This document shows positions 21,882-32,014 of a DNA stretch of 64,000 nt, in pieces (within the stretch, counting starts at the first letter, position 1; each line of letters begins with the position of its first letter). The stretch is from Ketobacter sp. MCCC 1A13808 (GTDB lineage Bacteria; Pseudomonadota; Gammaproteobacteria; Pseudomonadales; Ketobacteraceae), in the NCBI RefSeq assembly GCF_009746715.1, contig NZ_VRKW01000011.1, forward strand, positions 1 through 64,000, read 5' to 3'. The notes beneath the pieces are model-generated. The model made no database searches and was not told where the DNA came from. It saw only the letters and a list, made by a program, of their open reading frames with translations. The translations under genes and the position numbers were made by a program.

Positions 21882-22841
21882 TCAGGCTCGATAGTTATCC
21901 TGATTCTCAAGAAACCAGTCATAGGTCATAGCTAAGCCTTCTTTAAGTTCAATGGAATAGCGCCAGCCCAACTGCTTTAACGCATCCACGTTCATCAGCT
22001 TTCGCGGGGCGCCATCGGGCTTGCTGGAGTCAAAGCTTACCTGGCCTTTAAAGCCGACCACTTCCGCCATAGTGTGAGCGAGTTCAGCGATGGTGCAGTC
22101 TTCGCCGGTACCGACGTTTAAATGCGATTGCATCGGCTCGGTACAGCGGTCGTAGATGTGTTTATCAACATTCATTACAAAAATAGAACCGGCTGCCATA
22201 TCGTCCACATGCAAAAATTCACGCATGGGTTTACCGGAACCCCAAACGACAACGGATTCGTCGTCGGCTTGTTTTGCTTCATGGAAGCGCCGCATTAACG
22301 CCGGAATCACGTGAGAATTTTCAGGATGAAAATTATCGTATTGCCCGTATAAATTGGTTGGCATAACGCTCCGATAATTACGGCCGTACTGACGATTGAA
22401 GGACTCACATAATTTAATCCCGGCTATTTTGGCAACGGCATAGGGCTCATTGGTAGGCTCCAGTTTAGCCGTAAGCAACGCGGACTCTTTCATAGGCTGC
22501 TCTGCTAGCTTGGGATAGATGCAGGAAGAGCCCAGAAACAACAAGTCGTTAATATCGACGCTGTGCGCGGAGTGAATAATATTGCATTCAATCATCAGAT
22601 TTTCATAGATGAAATCCGCAGGAAAATTGTTATTGGCTGCGATACCACCGACTTTGGCTGCGGCCAGATACACGGCGTCGATGTTCTCTTCTAGAAAAAA
22701 TTGACGCACATCGGCCTGGCACAATAAATTCAATTCGCTACGGCTGCGAAGTACGAGTTCAATCTCTGGCTCGTTGCTTAGCTGTCGGACAATAGCGGAG
22801 CCCACCATACCGTTATGACCGGCGACAAATACCCGTTTCAT
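21882..22841 (-). CDS. fcl: GDP-L-fucose synthase
   Basis: Fcl (WcaG) epimerises and reduces GDP-4-keto-6-deoxymannose to GDP-L-fucose. From the ATG at 22841 the product is 319 aa, close to the 321 aa of the E. coli enzyme. It has the NADP-binding GHNGMVGSA motif at residues 8-16 and the active-site YAVAK. The ORF could be read seven codons further upstream, inside gmd, but [11 protein letters not shown] is the natural N terminus. It starts one base after the gmd stop, so the two genes are coupled. Confidence 0.95.
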   Translation of the reverse strand: MKRVFVAGHNGMVGSAIVRQLSNEPEIELVLRSRSELNLLCQADVRQFFLEENIDAVYLAAAKVGGIAANNNFPADFIYENLMIECNIIHSAHSVDINDLLFLGSSCIYPKLAEQPMKESALLTAKLEPTNEPYAVAKIAGIKLCESFNRQYGRNYRSVMPTNLYGQYDNFHPENSHVIPALMRRFHEAKQADDESVVVWGSGKPMREFLHVDDMAAGSIFVMNVDKHIYDRCTEPMQSHLNVGTGEDCTIAELAHTMAEVVGFKGQVSFDSSKPDGAPRKLMNVDALKQLGWRYSIELKEGLAMTYDWFLENQDNYRA

Positions 22842-22842
22842 A

Positions 22843-23967
22843 TCAGCCTTCCATTGCAACATTGATGTCGTAACCGTTCGCTTTCAATAAGGCCAGTTGC
22901 CGAGCTTGCTTAAGGTCACACTCAATCATTTCCGCACACATTTCTTCCACTGTGATTTCAGGCTCCCAGTCCAACTTCTCTTTGGCCTTGGCCGGGTTTC
23001 CGAGCAAGGTTTCAACCTCAGCAGGACGGAAATAAGCAGGATCAACCTTAACAATGACATCGCCCACGGTGAGATTGTGGCAAATATGTCCATTGATACT
23101 CTCAATCACGCCCACCTCGTCCACACCTTCGCCTTCAAATCGCAGCCCGATGCCGAGTTCTTTTGCTGCGAGTGTGACGAACTCGCGCACGGAAATCTGT
23201 TTGCCGGTAGCAATAACAAAGTCTTCTGCCTGCTCCTGTTGCAGCATCAGCCACTGCATCCGCACATAATCTTTGGCGTGTCCCCAATCGCGTAACGAAT
23301 CCAGGTTGCCCAAATACAAGCATTTCTCGAGCCCTTGGGAGATATTAGCCAGTGCGCGAGTAATTTTGCGTGTCACGAACGTTTCACCGCGTCGGGGGGA
23401 TTCGTGATTAAAAAGAATACCGTTACACGCATACAAGCCATAGGATTCCCGGTAGTTAACGGTTATCCAATAGGCATACAGTTTGGCAACGCCATAGGGG
23501 GAGCGTGGATGAAAGGGCGTGGTTTCCGTTTGCGGCACTTCCTGCACCAGACCATATAATTCAGAAGTGGATGCCTGATAAAAACGGGTCTTTTTATCCA
23601 AGCCAAGAAAACGAATGGCTTCCAGGATTCTCAAAGTGCCTATAGCATCAACATCCGCTGTGTATTCAGGCGCCTCGAAGGACACAGCCACATGGGATTG
23701 CGCTCCCAGGTTATAAAACTCGTCCGGCTGAACTTCTTTCAATATGCGGGTCAGATTGGAGGTATCAGTCAAATCGCCGTAATGCATAAAAAAGCTGACG
23801 TTATCTTCGTGAGGATCCTGGTAAATATGATCCACCCGCTGGGTATTGAACAAGGAAGAACGACGTTTAACACCGTGGACTTCATAGCCCTTATCCAAAA
23901 GGAACTCCGCGAGATAAGAACCATCCTGCCCGGTGATGCCTGTGATTAATGCTACTTTCTTGGCCAT
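22843..23967 (-). CDS. gmd: GDP-mannose 4,6-dehydratase
   Basis: Gmd converts GDP-D-mannose to GDP-4-keto-6-deoxymannose, the first step toward GDP-L-fucose. The 374-aa protein matches the family length. It has the NADP-binding motif [16 protein letters not shown] near the N terminus, the [14 protein letters not shown] segment with the catalytic Thr/Ser-Glu, and [10 protein letters not shown] with the Tyr/Lys pair. GDP-mannose genes (manB, manC) are not in the window and must be elsewhere. Confidence 0.97.
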   Translation of the reverse strand: MAKKVALITGITGQDGSYLAEFLLDKGYEVHGVKRRSSLFNTQRVDHIYQDPHEDNVSFFMHYGDLTDTSNLTRILKEVQPDEFYNLGAQSHVAVSFEAPEYTADVDAIGTLRILEAIRFLGLDKKTRFYQASTSELYGLVQEVPQTETTPFHPRSPYGVAKLYAYWITVNYRESYGLYACNGILFNHESPRRGETFVTRKITRALANISQGLEKCLYLGNLDSLRDWGHAKDYVRMQWLMLQQEQAEDFVIATGKQISVREFVTLAAKELGIGLRFEGEGVDEVGVIESINGHICHNLTVGDVIVKVDPAYFRPAEVETLLGNPAKAKEKLDWEPEITVEEMCAEMIECDLKQARQLALLKANGYDINVAMEG

Positions 23968-24466
23968 TTTAAGTTTCCTATGACTAATACAACAAATTGA
24001 AATATTTACTGCAGACCTACGTGTATTGATTGGAGATTTTTGTACGATGGTTCCTGTTTTTTACAGCGAGCTTCAAATCAGAAAACTTCACCCGTTTTAA
24101 TTTTATCCATTGAAGTGCCAGAAAAAGATGGGCCGATACCCCGCATGAAATTTAAGAAATGATGCTTGTGTATTCTAGTCCTCTAATATCATGAGGGAAG
24201 CAAAAAAACTGCTACGCATTGAATTGAGCCTGATATTGTCTAGTTCCATTCCAATTTTGGAGAAGTACTACACGAGCAATTCAGTACTCCTATTTTTTAA
24301 GTTAAACGTGGATTGCTATTAAGGCATAAACGAGAGATGGTTAATTGTACGTTGTATTTTAATCCGATTCCCACAGCGATGCTTGAAACTCATCAGGTAT
24401 CCACTACAGTTGATTCGCGTAGACTATATACCACGAATGTTAAACAAACTAATCTGTAATCGGAAC

Positions 24467-24487
24467 AAAAAAGCCTTTTCAAAAGGC
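24467..24487 (-). terminator. Intrinsic terminator-like hairpin (leftward)
   Basis: On the minus strand a perfect GCCTTTT-G-AAAAGGC palindrome (24487-24473) is followed by six T (24472-24467). It would stop leftward transcription before the gmd promoter region. It shares its AAAGGC arm with the overlapping rightward hairpin, so the two structures exclude each other in any one RNA. Confidence 0.65.
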
Positions 24488-24513
24488 ACCCATTTGAAAC
24501 TGTGGGCGCCTTT
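24482..24513 (+). terminator. Hairpin with weak T-tract (rightward)
   Basis: AAAGGCaCCCA pairs with TGGGcGCCTTT across a 10-base loop, giving ten base pairs with one mismatch. The following sequence ATTGTGA is only weakly T-rich, so termination is uncertain. It could equally be part of a leader structure. Confidence 0.4.
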
Positions 24514-25453
24514 ATTGTGAATCAGTTACCCGCTAATTCTGCAAAACGGGAATAAAAAATTACAATGGTTATTAGTAAAATGATTTGTTGAGCGCGCGTT
24601 TGATACGCTCGTTCAGTTTTACTATTGAGTCCGCTTGCAGATCAAATGTTGATGCTATGAGTTATGTTGGCTAGTGACTGTTCTCCAATTTTCGCAAAGG
24701 GAAAATCAAGCTCTGAAGGCATTCGATTGGTAACTCCGAACAGCCCTGATGCTTTTTTAGCCCACCTGGTAAGGCTCCTCGTTGGTGCGGATCTGAGAAT
24801 AAAAGTACAGATAGAGTGCGAAATATTTAAGCCACCGGCTATTTTTAAACCAAAAGAAACGATTTAGAGCCACGATGCTGATGGATATTTCCACATAGAA
24901 AGAAGCAATATTATTCCAATGGGCTTTTTTTTAGGAGTGGGTGTGGTAACCTCTTTCACGATCTTAATACCGGAATACTGACATCGTAAAGATACGCTTT
25001 CGCACGCAGTTTTATTGGTAGAACTTACACATTTCTTTGTGTTGAAATAGTTTTTACACATGTTGCGATTAAACTCTTTACCTTTTATTACGATTTTAAC
25101 TGGGTATTCGATTTTCGAAATGTCTATGCAGTTAAATTGGCTTGAATATTGTACGCCTGTGTTGCAACAGAATTAGAAAGCCTAACCTTGTAGTCGTACT
25201 CCTGTAACGAACGAAAATTGAGTAGCAGTATCAGCGTTGTTTGATTTTTTGGGGAAAGAGTTAAAGATCGTTCCTGGCACAGAGTTAATTGCGTTCAGAT
25301 CAGTCTGTTTTTTACCCTCTCCCTTTCCAATGTAGATCAAAACAACCCATATGTTAAAACTCTAGAATACAACGCTATTGGTGTAGCATTCGGCGTGTTT
25401 GTAGAGATTGTCGCCTGAGATTTTGCGGAGCGCTACTTAGCTTGCAATGTCAT

Positions 25454-25461
25454 GCGGTAGC
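25454..25461 (+). promoter_or_regulatory. ops-like element (possible RfaH/NusG-paralog recruitment site)
   Basis: GCGGTAGC in the context TGCGGTAGCCTT resembles the enterobacterial ops core GGCGGTAGCnTG, with 10 of 12 positions matching. It lies 115 bp before the first gene of a long surface-polysaccharide operon, the position where ops sites act. An upstream GCTAC at about 25431 could pair with it. Chance occurrence is possible. Confidence 0.35.
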
Positions 25462-25575
25462 CTTGGCTTGACTTTTGAGTAGTAAGGACCATTTACAAGT
25501 ACTCTTCAGTACAATCACGGACATCCCCGGCAATCAAACCAACGTACCAATGCCGATCACCAAGAGTAGACAGCT

Positions 25576-26874
25576 ATGAAAGAAGACGTGTCTGGATTTC
25601 GTTTCCTACTTTATTCAATCAACTATTCACCAGAACTTACGGGAATTGGTAAATACAATGGAGAAATGGCGGAGTGGTTAGCCAAATCCGGATGCGAGGT
25701 CGACGTCATAACCGCTCCACCCCATTATCCGGAGTGGAAGGTACATAAGGGGTTTTCCAGATTCTCTTACAGTCGTAAGCGGGTAAACGGCGTAAATGTG
25801 ACCCGCTGCCCTACCTTTATACCCAGGCATCCCAATGTGGTCCGGCGGTTGATCCATCTGTTGTCTTTTGCGATCTCCTCCAGTATTGCCTTGTTCGGCA
25901 AAATATTCAGAAAGCCCGACGTGGTTTTTGTGGTTCAGCCGACCTTATTTTGCGTACCATTAGCGCTCTTGTTCTGTAAACTGGTCGGTGCCAAATCGAT
26001 TTTACATATTCAGGACTTCGAAATAGACGCAATGTTCGGTTTGGAACTCACAAAATCTTCCAAGCGGAATCGGCGCCTACGATTTGTTAGCCGCATGGAA
26101 ACCTATTTATTAACCAAGTTCGACATTGTTTCGAGTATATCCTACAGCATGCTCGCCAAAGCGAGGGTGAAGGGGGTTGCAGAAAATAGGCTCCTTTATT
26201 TCCCGAATTGGTCTGACACAGAATTCATTAATCCGAGCGTAGATGGCCGCGAGCTCAGAAAATCCTGGGGAGTGGAAGCCCACGAAAAGATAGTTCTTTA
26301 CGCGGGGAATATTGGTGCAAAGCAAGGTTTGGAAACGGTCCTTGATGCCGCGTATACATTCCAGCAACGTGGTTTAGAGAACGTCAGATTCTTTATAGTG
26401 GGTGAAGGTGCTCATAGTGAGCGGCTACGGAAACTGGCTGAGGAAACGGGATTATCCAATCTTGAATTTAAACCGTTGCAAAATTGGGACAATGTACCAA
26501 AAATGCTGGCGATGGCGGATGTACATTTAGTGGTGCAGAGAAGGGGGGTAGCTGATGCTGTTCTACCTTCTAAATTAACTAATATTTTATCCGCAGGGGG
26601 CCACGCAATTGTAACAGCGGATGAAAACACAGAGCTATTCAAAATTGTGGGTAAATATCCCGGTGTGTATACGTGCATTAGTCCTGAAAACCCAGAGTTG
26701 TTTACTAATGCGATTGAAGAATCCCTGTCATTAAGTGAAAATCAACCGGTAAATGATGCCGCAAGGGAGTACGCAATTCGGTTTCTGAACAAAGATTCAA
26801 TTCTGAATGAGTTTATAAATCGTGTGCAGCACCAGCTGGGCGTCAATGTCGTGAAACTCGAGTTGAATAGTTGA
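25576..26874 (+). CDS. WcaI-like glycosyltransferase (GT4 family)
   Basis: This 432-aa protein should transfer a sugar, possibly fucose, to a lipid-linked intermediate on the cytoplasmic face. It resembles WcaI/WbuB colanic-acid glycosyltransferases: YSINYSPELTGIGKYNGEMA and VITAPPHYPEW at the N terminus, QDFEIDAMFGLEL in the middle, and the nucleotide-sugar-binding LPSKLTNILSAGGHAIV at about 332-348. AAGAGTAGACAGCT precedes the ATG. It is the first gene of the rightward cluster after the long non-coding region. Confidence 0.85.
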   Translation: MKEDVSGFRFLLYSINYSPELTGIGKYNGEMAEWLAKSGCEVDVITAPPHYPEWKVHKGFSRFSYSRKRVNGVNVTRCPTFIPRHPNVVRRLIHLLSFAISSSIALFGKIFRKPDVVFVVQPTLFCVPLALLFCKLVGAKSILHIQDFEIDAMFGLELTKSSKRNRRLRFVSRMETYLLTKFDIVSSISYSMLAKARVKGVAENRLLYFPNWSDTEFINPSVDGRELRKSWGVEAHEKIVLYAGNIGAKQGLETVLDAAYTFQQRGLENVRFFIVGEGAHSERLRKLAEETGLSNLEFKPLQNWDNVPKMLAMADVHLVVQRRGVADAVLPSKLTNILSAGGHAIVTADENTELFKIVGKYPGVYTCISPENPELFTNAIEESLSLSENQPVNDAAREYAIRFLNKDSILNEFINRVQHQLGVNVVKLELNS

Positions 26875-26960
26875 GTTAAATTTGAAACTATTTTGGAAAT
26901 TGGTAAGGCAACAAGATCCTTAACCTTACTTTGTTGTTGCCCGAAAGAGAATTCTGCACT

Positions 26961-27314
26961 GTGAAAAATAAAGTAAGTTTGTGGCGAGCTATTACCGACT
27001 CAAGAAGTTTACCATCCACCCATATTTTGGTTATTTGTATCGTAGCCTTTGCTTTATTTTCACCTGTGTACGCAATTGCGTCAGCTCAAGAGCAAGGTGT
27101 GACAAGCAGCAACGCCGCGGATTCCCTCGATCAGTTGAGCACCAAAGTATCACCGTTAACGAACGCAAAAATTTCAACTCTGAGCTTTTCCCAAGCAGTA
27201 AAGCTTGGCATCCCCTTAGGGGTGATGATACATCCGGATGCACCCGATTCATTCACTGATAAGGCAAAGCCTACGAAACACGATGAACGCTTAATAGAAA
27301 ACCGTAAGCGCTAG
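26961..27314 (+). CDS. Small predicted secreted protein of unknown function
   Basis: This protein of about 117 aa has a hydrophobic segment at about residues 22-42 (ILVICIVAFALFSPVYAIASA) that reads as a signal peptide. A short polar, Pro/Asp/Lys-rich tail follows. The GTG at 26961 (MKNKVSLW) is preferred, though the frame can be read ten codons further upstream. It ends 9 bp before the YjbH-like gene, so it is probably part of the same envelope module. No family recognised. Confidence 0.55.
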   Translation: MKNKVSLWRAITDSRSLPSTHILVICIVAFALFSPVYAIASAQEQGVTSSNAADSLDQLSTKVSPLTNAKISTLSFSQAVKLGIPLGVMIHPDAPDSFTDKAKPTKHDERLIENRKR

Positions 27315-27323
27315 TTTGTTTTA

Positions 27324-29372
27324 ATGAGAGTGCAATTCAATATACGGCGTTTACTAACCTTGTTAATTCTATTGAATTTAAACGTTGCCTATAGCTCAGA
27401 TTATGGAACAACAGGCTTGATAGATACGCCCACGGCCAGAATGTCAAAAGATGCGGTATTTACAACAACAGTAGCAACACAGGACAGTGACAGTTCCATA
27501 GCCTTAACTTATCAGGCTTTGCCCTGGTTAGAAACGACATTCAGATATAGAGATCCGGAATTGGGGGAATACGATAGAAATTTCGAAGTTAAATTTCGCC
27601 TAATTGAAGAAACCTATTGGGCGCCTCAGTTTGCTGTAGGCTTTAGAGATATAGTGGGTACTGGCCGATTAAGATCTGAATATATTGTGGCATCGAAACA
27701 AGTAGGAGGGTTTGATTTTTCATTGGGTATGGGTTGGGGCGATATGTCCAGTACTCAAGACGGAAAAAATCCCCTGACCTACATAGATGACCGATTTAGC
27801 AATCGAGGTAGCAATTTTGAAAAGCCCGGTGAAGTTCCTTTGGATACATTCTTTAGAGGTGATCATATTGGTATATTCGGTGGCGTGTCCTACCAATTTA
27901 CTAATTGGCCGTTGCGTTTCATGGTTGAAAGAAACACTGAGCTCAGCCAATTTGATGTTAATACATTCGGAGCCACGCCACCTGATAGTGAATTCTCCTA
28001 TGGTTTGGAATGGAGCCCGACACCCAATTTACAGCTAACACTGTCTCATCAATTTGAAGAAGAGTGGGGTCTTCGCATTGCAATGAAAACCGATACCTCT
28101 CGTAAAACGCCAAAAAGACTGAACAAGCTTGACGACGCCTTTTTCGAATCAATGCACGAGCAAAATCACAATACTTGGTATCAAAATCTGCTGCATGCGA
28201 TGGAAAGTTCAGGCGTCTTTCTACTGAACGGTGGAATAGCTGACGACGGAGCTACCGCCTATCTTCGCATTGGTAACATGGATTACCCTCTTTGGGCAGA
28301 CGCTGTCAGTAAGGCAACAGCGTTAGCAGACCTTTATCTTCCACCTTCTGTGAAGACCATTGTTTTCACAGCGGAAGAAAATGGTTATACGATTCTGAAC
28401 ATGCGAGTGATTCGCCCGTCATCTGAGCTACAACAATATGAATATGACCCTTTAGCGCTTTATCCGCAATTGGAGGAGTATCAGGCTCCCGAGAAAACGG
28501 ATTTCGAGACCAACTTCGTTAAAAAGAAAATCGCATTAGATGTGGGGCTCGGAACGCAAGTCCAGCTGTTTGATCCTGACGATCCTCTTCGCTACAGCTT
28601 AGGGGTATCTTTAGGCTCAGTCATTCCGCTCCCGAACGAACATTTGATACGCGGGGCCTATCGCTTCAATTTCTATCAAAATTTCGATCAAAGCACTCGC
28701 CCGTCTAACTCCGTCTTACCGCATGTTCGTACGGATATCGTCGAATATCTGGAAGATGAAGATCGGTTACAAGCCTTGTACCTGGAAAAGCGGGGTAGTT
28801 TGCGTTCAACAGTTTCTTACAGGTACTTTGGCGGCGTATTGGAGGACATGTACTCCGGTGTAGGTGGAGAAGTGCTTCACCATAATTATCGATCGCGACT
28901 GGGATTCGGCGCTTCATTGGCGTGGGTAGAGCAAAGAGACTACGACAGTGATTTTGGGAGCACTGGGTACGAAACCGTAACGGGGTTCCTAAGCGCATAT
29001 TGGGCCACTCCGTTTTACAACTATGACGTAGCAGTCCATGTTGGTCGATATCTTGCTAAAGACGTAGGCACCACAATCGAGCTTCACCGAACCTTTGCAA
29101 ATGGCTGGTCCGTCGGGATATGGAGCACTTTCACAGATGTCTCATCAGAGGACTTCGGCGAAGGCAGTTTCGATAAGGGCTTCTATTTTAGGATCCCCTT
29201 GGACGGGATGTTTCGCAAAAACACGCGTAGCAGCTTTATGGCACGAGTGCGGCCTGTGCAAAGGGATGGTGGACAACGGTTGGAAGGATTTAGTGGCACT
29301 ATTTGGTACGACCAACAGGCTGCCAGGTTCGATTCTTTGTCTGAAAACAAAGAGCGTATGAAGTCATGGTAG
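27324..29372 (+). CDS. yjbH: YjbH-like outer-membrane polysaccharide protein
   Basis: This 682-aa exported protein begins with a signal peptide (LLTLLILLNLNVAYS) and then DYGTTGLIDTPTARMSKDA, the characteristic N terminus of the YjbH family. Numerous alternating beta-strand segments up to a C-terminal aromatic-rich end suggest outer-membrane barrel parts. YjbH proteins belong to the yjbEFGH/gfc-type modules needed for exopolysaccharide production, but their exact role is unknown. It overlaps the YjbF-like gene by 7 bp. Confidence 0.85.
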   Translation: MRVQFNIRRLLTLLILLNLNVAYSSDYGTTGLIDTPTARMSKDAVFTTTVATQDSDSSIALTYQALPWLETTFRYRDPELGEYDRNFEVKFRLIEETYWAPQFAVGFRDIVGTGRLRSEYIVASKQVGGFDFSLGMGWGDMSSTQDGKNPLTYIDDRFSNRGSNFEKPGEVPLDTFFRGDHIGIFGGVSYQFTNWPLRFMVERNTELSQFDVNTFGATPPDSEFSYGLEWSPTPNLQLTLSHQFEEEWGLRIAMKTDTSRKTPKRLNKLDDAFFESMHEQNHNTWYQNLLHAMESSGVFLLNGGIADDGATAYLRIGNMDYPLWADAVSKATALADLYLPPSVKTIVFTAEENGYTILNMRVIRPSSELQQYEYDPLALYPQLEEYQAPEKTDFETNFVKKKIALDVGLGTQVQLFDPDDPLRYSLGVSLGSVIPLPNEHLIRGAYRFNFYQNFDQSTRPSNSVLPHVRTDIVEYLEDEDRLQALYLEKRGSLRSTVSYRYFGGVLEDMYSGVGGEVLHHNYRSRLGFGASLAWVEQRDYDSDFGSTGYETVTGFLSAYWATPFYNYDVAVHVGRYLAKDVGTTIELHRTFANGWSVGIWSTFTDVSSEDFGEGSFDKGFYFRIPLDGMFRKNTRSSFMARVRPVQRDGGQRLEGFSGTIWYDQQAARFDSLSENKERMKSW

Positions 29373-29926
29373 GAAAGACAAGACGCATTACCTGCCTCCT
29401 TGTATTATGTTCGAGTCTTTTGTCCGTGGGGTGTGCAGTAAAATCGCAACAGCTAAAGACTGTTAGAAATATAAGCAGCCAGAATACGCAAGCGTTACTA
29501 CCGTATACCTGGACTCTTCAATTTGGAGGCTATCAAGGCACGGTTTACGCTAGCGAAAGTGGTGAGACGATTATATTCTCTAATCATTTGGGCGATGCAG
29601 TGGTACTTGAAAATTTTACGCTCAGGGAAACCCATAGACTCGGTCTTTTCCGGCATTTTTGGCAAATAATTTCTGGGCGAGACTGGAACTCGTTGTACAA
29701 GCAGGGGCAATATATCGGGACTTTTAAATGTGGCAATTGGTTGGATGCAGGTAGTCTGAATAAAGAACTAACTCAGTCTAACGATAAAATTTTTCAACAA
29801 ACCTGTAAAACAGAGAATAACACAATCACTCAAAACACAATTCTTTTAGACGACCAAGATCGAGTCAAATATATGGAGTTTTTTCTATTGGGAGAAGAGC
29901 ACTCCATCGAATTGAGAAAGTCTTGA
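29366..29926 (+). CDS. YjbF/GfcB-like lipoprotein
   Basis: This 186-aa protein has a lipoprotein signal peptide with lipobox LSVGC (Cys23), so it should be anchored in the periplasmic face of a membrane. The rest is a compact beta-rich domain (GGYQGTVYASESGETIIFSN). Size, lipobox, translational overlap with yjbH and position before wza fit the YjbF/GfcB group of capsule lipoproteins. Sequence similarity beyond that is judged by eye only. Confidence 0.7.
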   Translation: MVGKTRRITCLLVLCSSLLSVGCAVKSQQLKTVRNISSQNTQALLPYTWTLQFGGYQGTVYASESGETIIFSNHLGDAVVLENFTLRETHRLGLFRHFWQIISGRDWNSLYKQGQYIGTFKCGNWLDAGSLNKELTQSNDKIFQQTCKTENNTITQNTILLDDQDRVKYMEFFLLGEEHSIELRKS

Positions 29927-30052
29927 AGCTAACCATTGCTATGAGATACATGGTATTGGGTGACAAACCTTTCCCAATTAATTAGAAAAGTAACTTAGTT
30001 TTACAGCGGTCTTATTAGCATGCGAGCTTAAATTATGTGCCAGGAGCAAAAT

Positions 30053-31213
30053 GTGCGTTTTACAAAATACTGCATACTATTATTCGTTATTTCAACGATA
30101 TCAGCTTGCACAGTAGTACCTGGTAGCCGCTTGAACAGGAGCCTTTTGTGGTTTAACGAAGCGCCACCAGAGTATGTAAAAGCGAGTACCGAAATAGAAT
30201 ATATAGATATTAACTCCACCTATTTGAGCCCACCTGTTACGAGGAAAGATCCGAAGCAAGCAAGCTCGGGCTGGAATAAACCAACGATCTCAACTACGGC
30301 CCTCCAACGAATAAAATCTAACTATCAATATCAAATCGGAACAGGGGATGTATTGACGATAGTGGTCTGGGAGCACCCAGAACTGACAATACCTGCTGGC
30401 GCATTTCGATCTGCGGAAGAGTCTGGAACGGTGGTTAAAGCTGATGGAACAATATTTTACCCTTATGCAGGAGAGTTATACGTAGAAGGCCTGACGACAG
30501 CCAAGATTAGTGATCTTATTGCTAGCAGATTAGCATCGGTTGTGAAGAATCCACAGATAGATGTGCGAGTTGCGGGCTTCAATAGTAAAAAGGCGCTCGT
30601 GTCTGGGGCTGTTCTCCAACCAGGAACAGAAGCAATCACTAATATACCGATAACACTTATTGAAGCTATTGAGCAGCATGGAGGCTTAACAGAAGATGCC
30701 GACTGGGAAACGGTTTCATTTACCAGAAACAACATAACAAAACATATATCTTTACGGTCCATATATGAAGAAGGTGAGTCACGTCAAAATATACTCTTGA
30801 GAGACGGAGATGTCATTCATATTCCCAGAAATGATCGAATGAAGATATTTGTTTTAGGGGAAGTAAATCGCCCACGGTCCGTTTTTTTGTCCCGTTCAGG
30901 CACCACCCTTGCTGAAGCGTTGTCAGAAGCAAACGGAATCAACGAAGCCAAAGCGGATGGACACGGTGTTTATGTGTTAAGAAATGTGAATGTTGAATAT
31001 GATAAAGATGGGAATCCAGTATATAAAGCTAAAGTATTTCACCTTGACGCCTCCTCTGCTATTGGATTTGTACTAGCAGATAAATTTCGCCTGAAGCCTC
31101 GCGATGTGGTATATGTATCCCCAGCGCCGATAACGTTATGGAATCGATTTATTAGTCAATTATTGCCGACTATTATTGCAGCTGACGGAATTAATGACCT
31201 ACAAGAAAATTGA
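30053..31213 (+). CDS. wza: Wza-type outer-membrane polysaccharide export lipoprotein
   Basis: Wza forms the octameric outer-membrane channel for capsule or exopolysaccharide. I chose the GTG at 30053 because CAGGAG stands six bases before it and it gives a clean lipoprotein signal peptide ending ISTISAC. A reading from 30035 adds six residues. The Poly_export domain follows (YQIGTGDVLTIVVWEHPEL), then SLBB repeats (ALVSGAVLQPGTEAI; MKIFVLGEVNRPRSVF) and a C-terminal amphipathic stretch TLWNRFISQLLPTI. Its partner kinase gene wzc lies 1.9 kb downstream beyond IS debris. Confidence 0.95.
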   Translation: MRFTKYCILLFVISTISACTVVPGSRLNRSLLWFNEAPPEYVKASTEIEYIDINSTYLSPPVTRKDPKQASSGWNKPTISTTALQRIKSNYQYQIGTGDVLTIVVWEHPELTIPAGAFRSAEESGTVVKADGTIFYPYAGELYVEGLTTAKISDLIASRLASVVKNPQIDVRVAGFNSKKALVSGAVLQPGTEAITNIPITLIEAIEQHGGLTEDADWETVSFTRNNITKHISLRSIYEEGESRQNILLRDGDVIHIPRNDRMKIFVLGEVNRPRSVFLSRSGTTLAEALSEANGINEAKADGHGVYVLRNVNVEYDKDGNPVYKAKVFHLDASSAIGFVLADKFRLKPRDVVYVSPAPITLWNRFISQLLPTIIAADGINDLQEN

Positions 31214-31387
31214 GCTACAGCGATTTTATAAATGATTAGTTTCCATAAACAGGCAAATTTTCTTTTACCAATCAAGCTAAGTATGAATTCATCAAACGAT
31301 AAATTACGCAGTCCATATGAAGGTGATGAATTAGGGAACCTCTAATTGAGTGGAATGGTATGGCATAATACAGCCAAGAGCACGAAT

Positions 31388-31900
31388 GGTGAATCGCTTG
31401 GGCCAATTAAGGTGCTTAAAAGCAGAATACAGTAACAAAAAGCGGAAGTTCCGTCGGGGAAAATTTCTGGAACAGATGGAAGAATTGATTCCTTGGAAAC
31501 GACTGGAAAGCAAGATCAAGAAATACTATCACAAGCCAGATAACGGTTGCCTTCCCTACGAGTTTTCCATAATACTTCTCTTTAATGTGTGCACCTATTC
31601 TAAATTTGAGCGATCGGGCAATGGAAGATTCACTCTATGAATTTGAATCCATGCGTCGTTTTGCCGGACTGGGTATTACCAGACCGATTCCGGAAGAAAC
31701 CATCATTTTTAAATTTAGTCATTCGCTTGAAAGGCATGGACGTCAAAAACCTTTTGAAGGAGGCGAATAAGTATCTTGGAAGCAAAGGACTCATGCAGAG
31801 AGAAGGCACCATAGTGAATGCAACCATATCCCGTGTACCCTCATCGGCAAAAGATGGCGGTCAGGGCCAAAGCATGAAAAGCACAACATTCATCCAATCC
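31388..31900 (+). pseudogene. Decayed IS5-family transposase, N-terminal part
   Basis: Three successive reading frames together spell an IS5-type transposase N terminus: KKRKFRRGKFLEQMEELIPW, then LSDRAMEDSLYEFESMRRFA, then LGSKGLMQREGTIVNATIS. At least two frameshifts break it, and it ends after SSAKDGGQGQSMKST with the catalytic C-terminal half missing. It follows wza within the IS-rich gap before wzc and is certainly inactive. Confidence 0.85.
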
Positions 31901-32014
31901 GTTGAGTGAATATTATCCATTTTGAAAAGAGGCAACATCTCAAGAATTAACCGATTTTCTTAACGTGATAGCAGTGTTTCATTAGCTTCCTTTTGACAGA
32001 AACAAGGAAATTCG

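Larger units (their letters stand above)
23968..25575. other. Long non-coding region between divergent gmd and the WcaI-like gene
   Basis: This 1608-bp AT-rich region contains no gene I can support. Two short ORFs (24664-24867 plus, 24864-25061 minus) have no recognisable features. It holds back-to-back hairpins at 24467-24513 and an ops-like GCGGTAGC at 25454-25461. It must contain the promoters of gmd-fcl and of the rightward export operon. Its length suggests a lost gene or a long regulated leader. Confidence 0.6.

Noticed and set aside
24664-25061. Two small ORFs in the long gap before the export operon
   Set aside because: No recognisable motif, no convincing ribosome-binding site and no operon context; probably chance frames.
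25277-25295. Sigma54-like TGGCAC...TTGC sequence
   Set aside because: The spacing between GG and GC is 13 instead of 10 bases, so it is not a usable sigma54 promoter.
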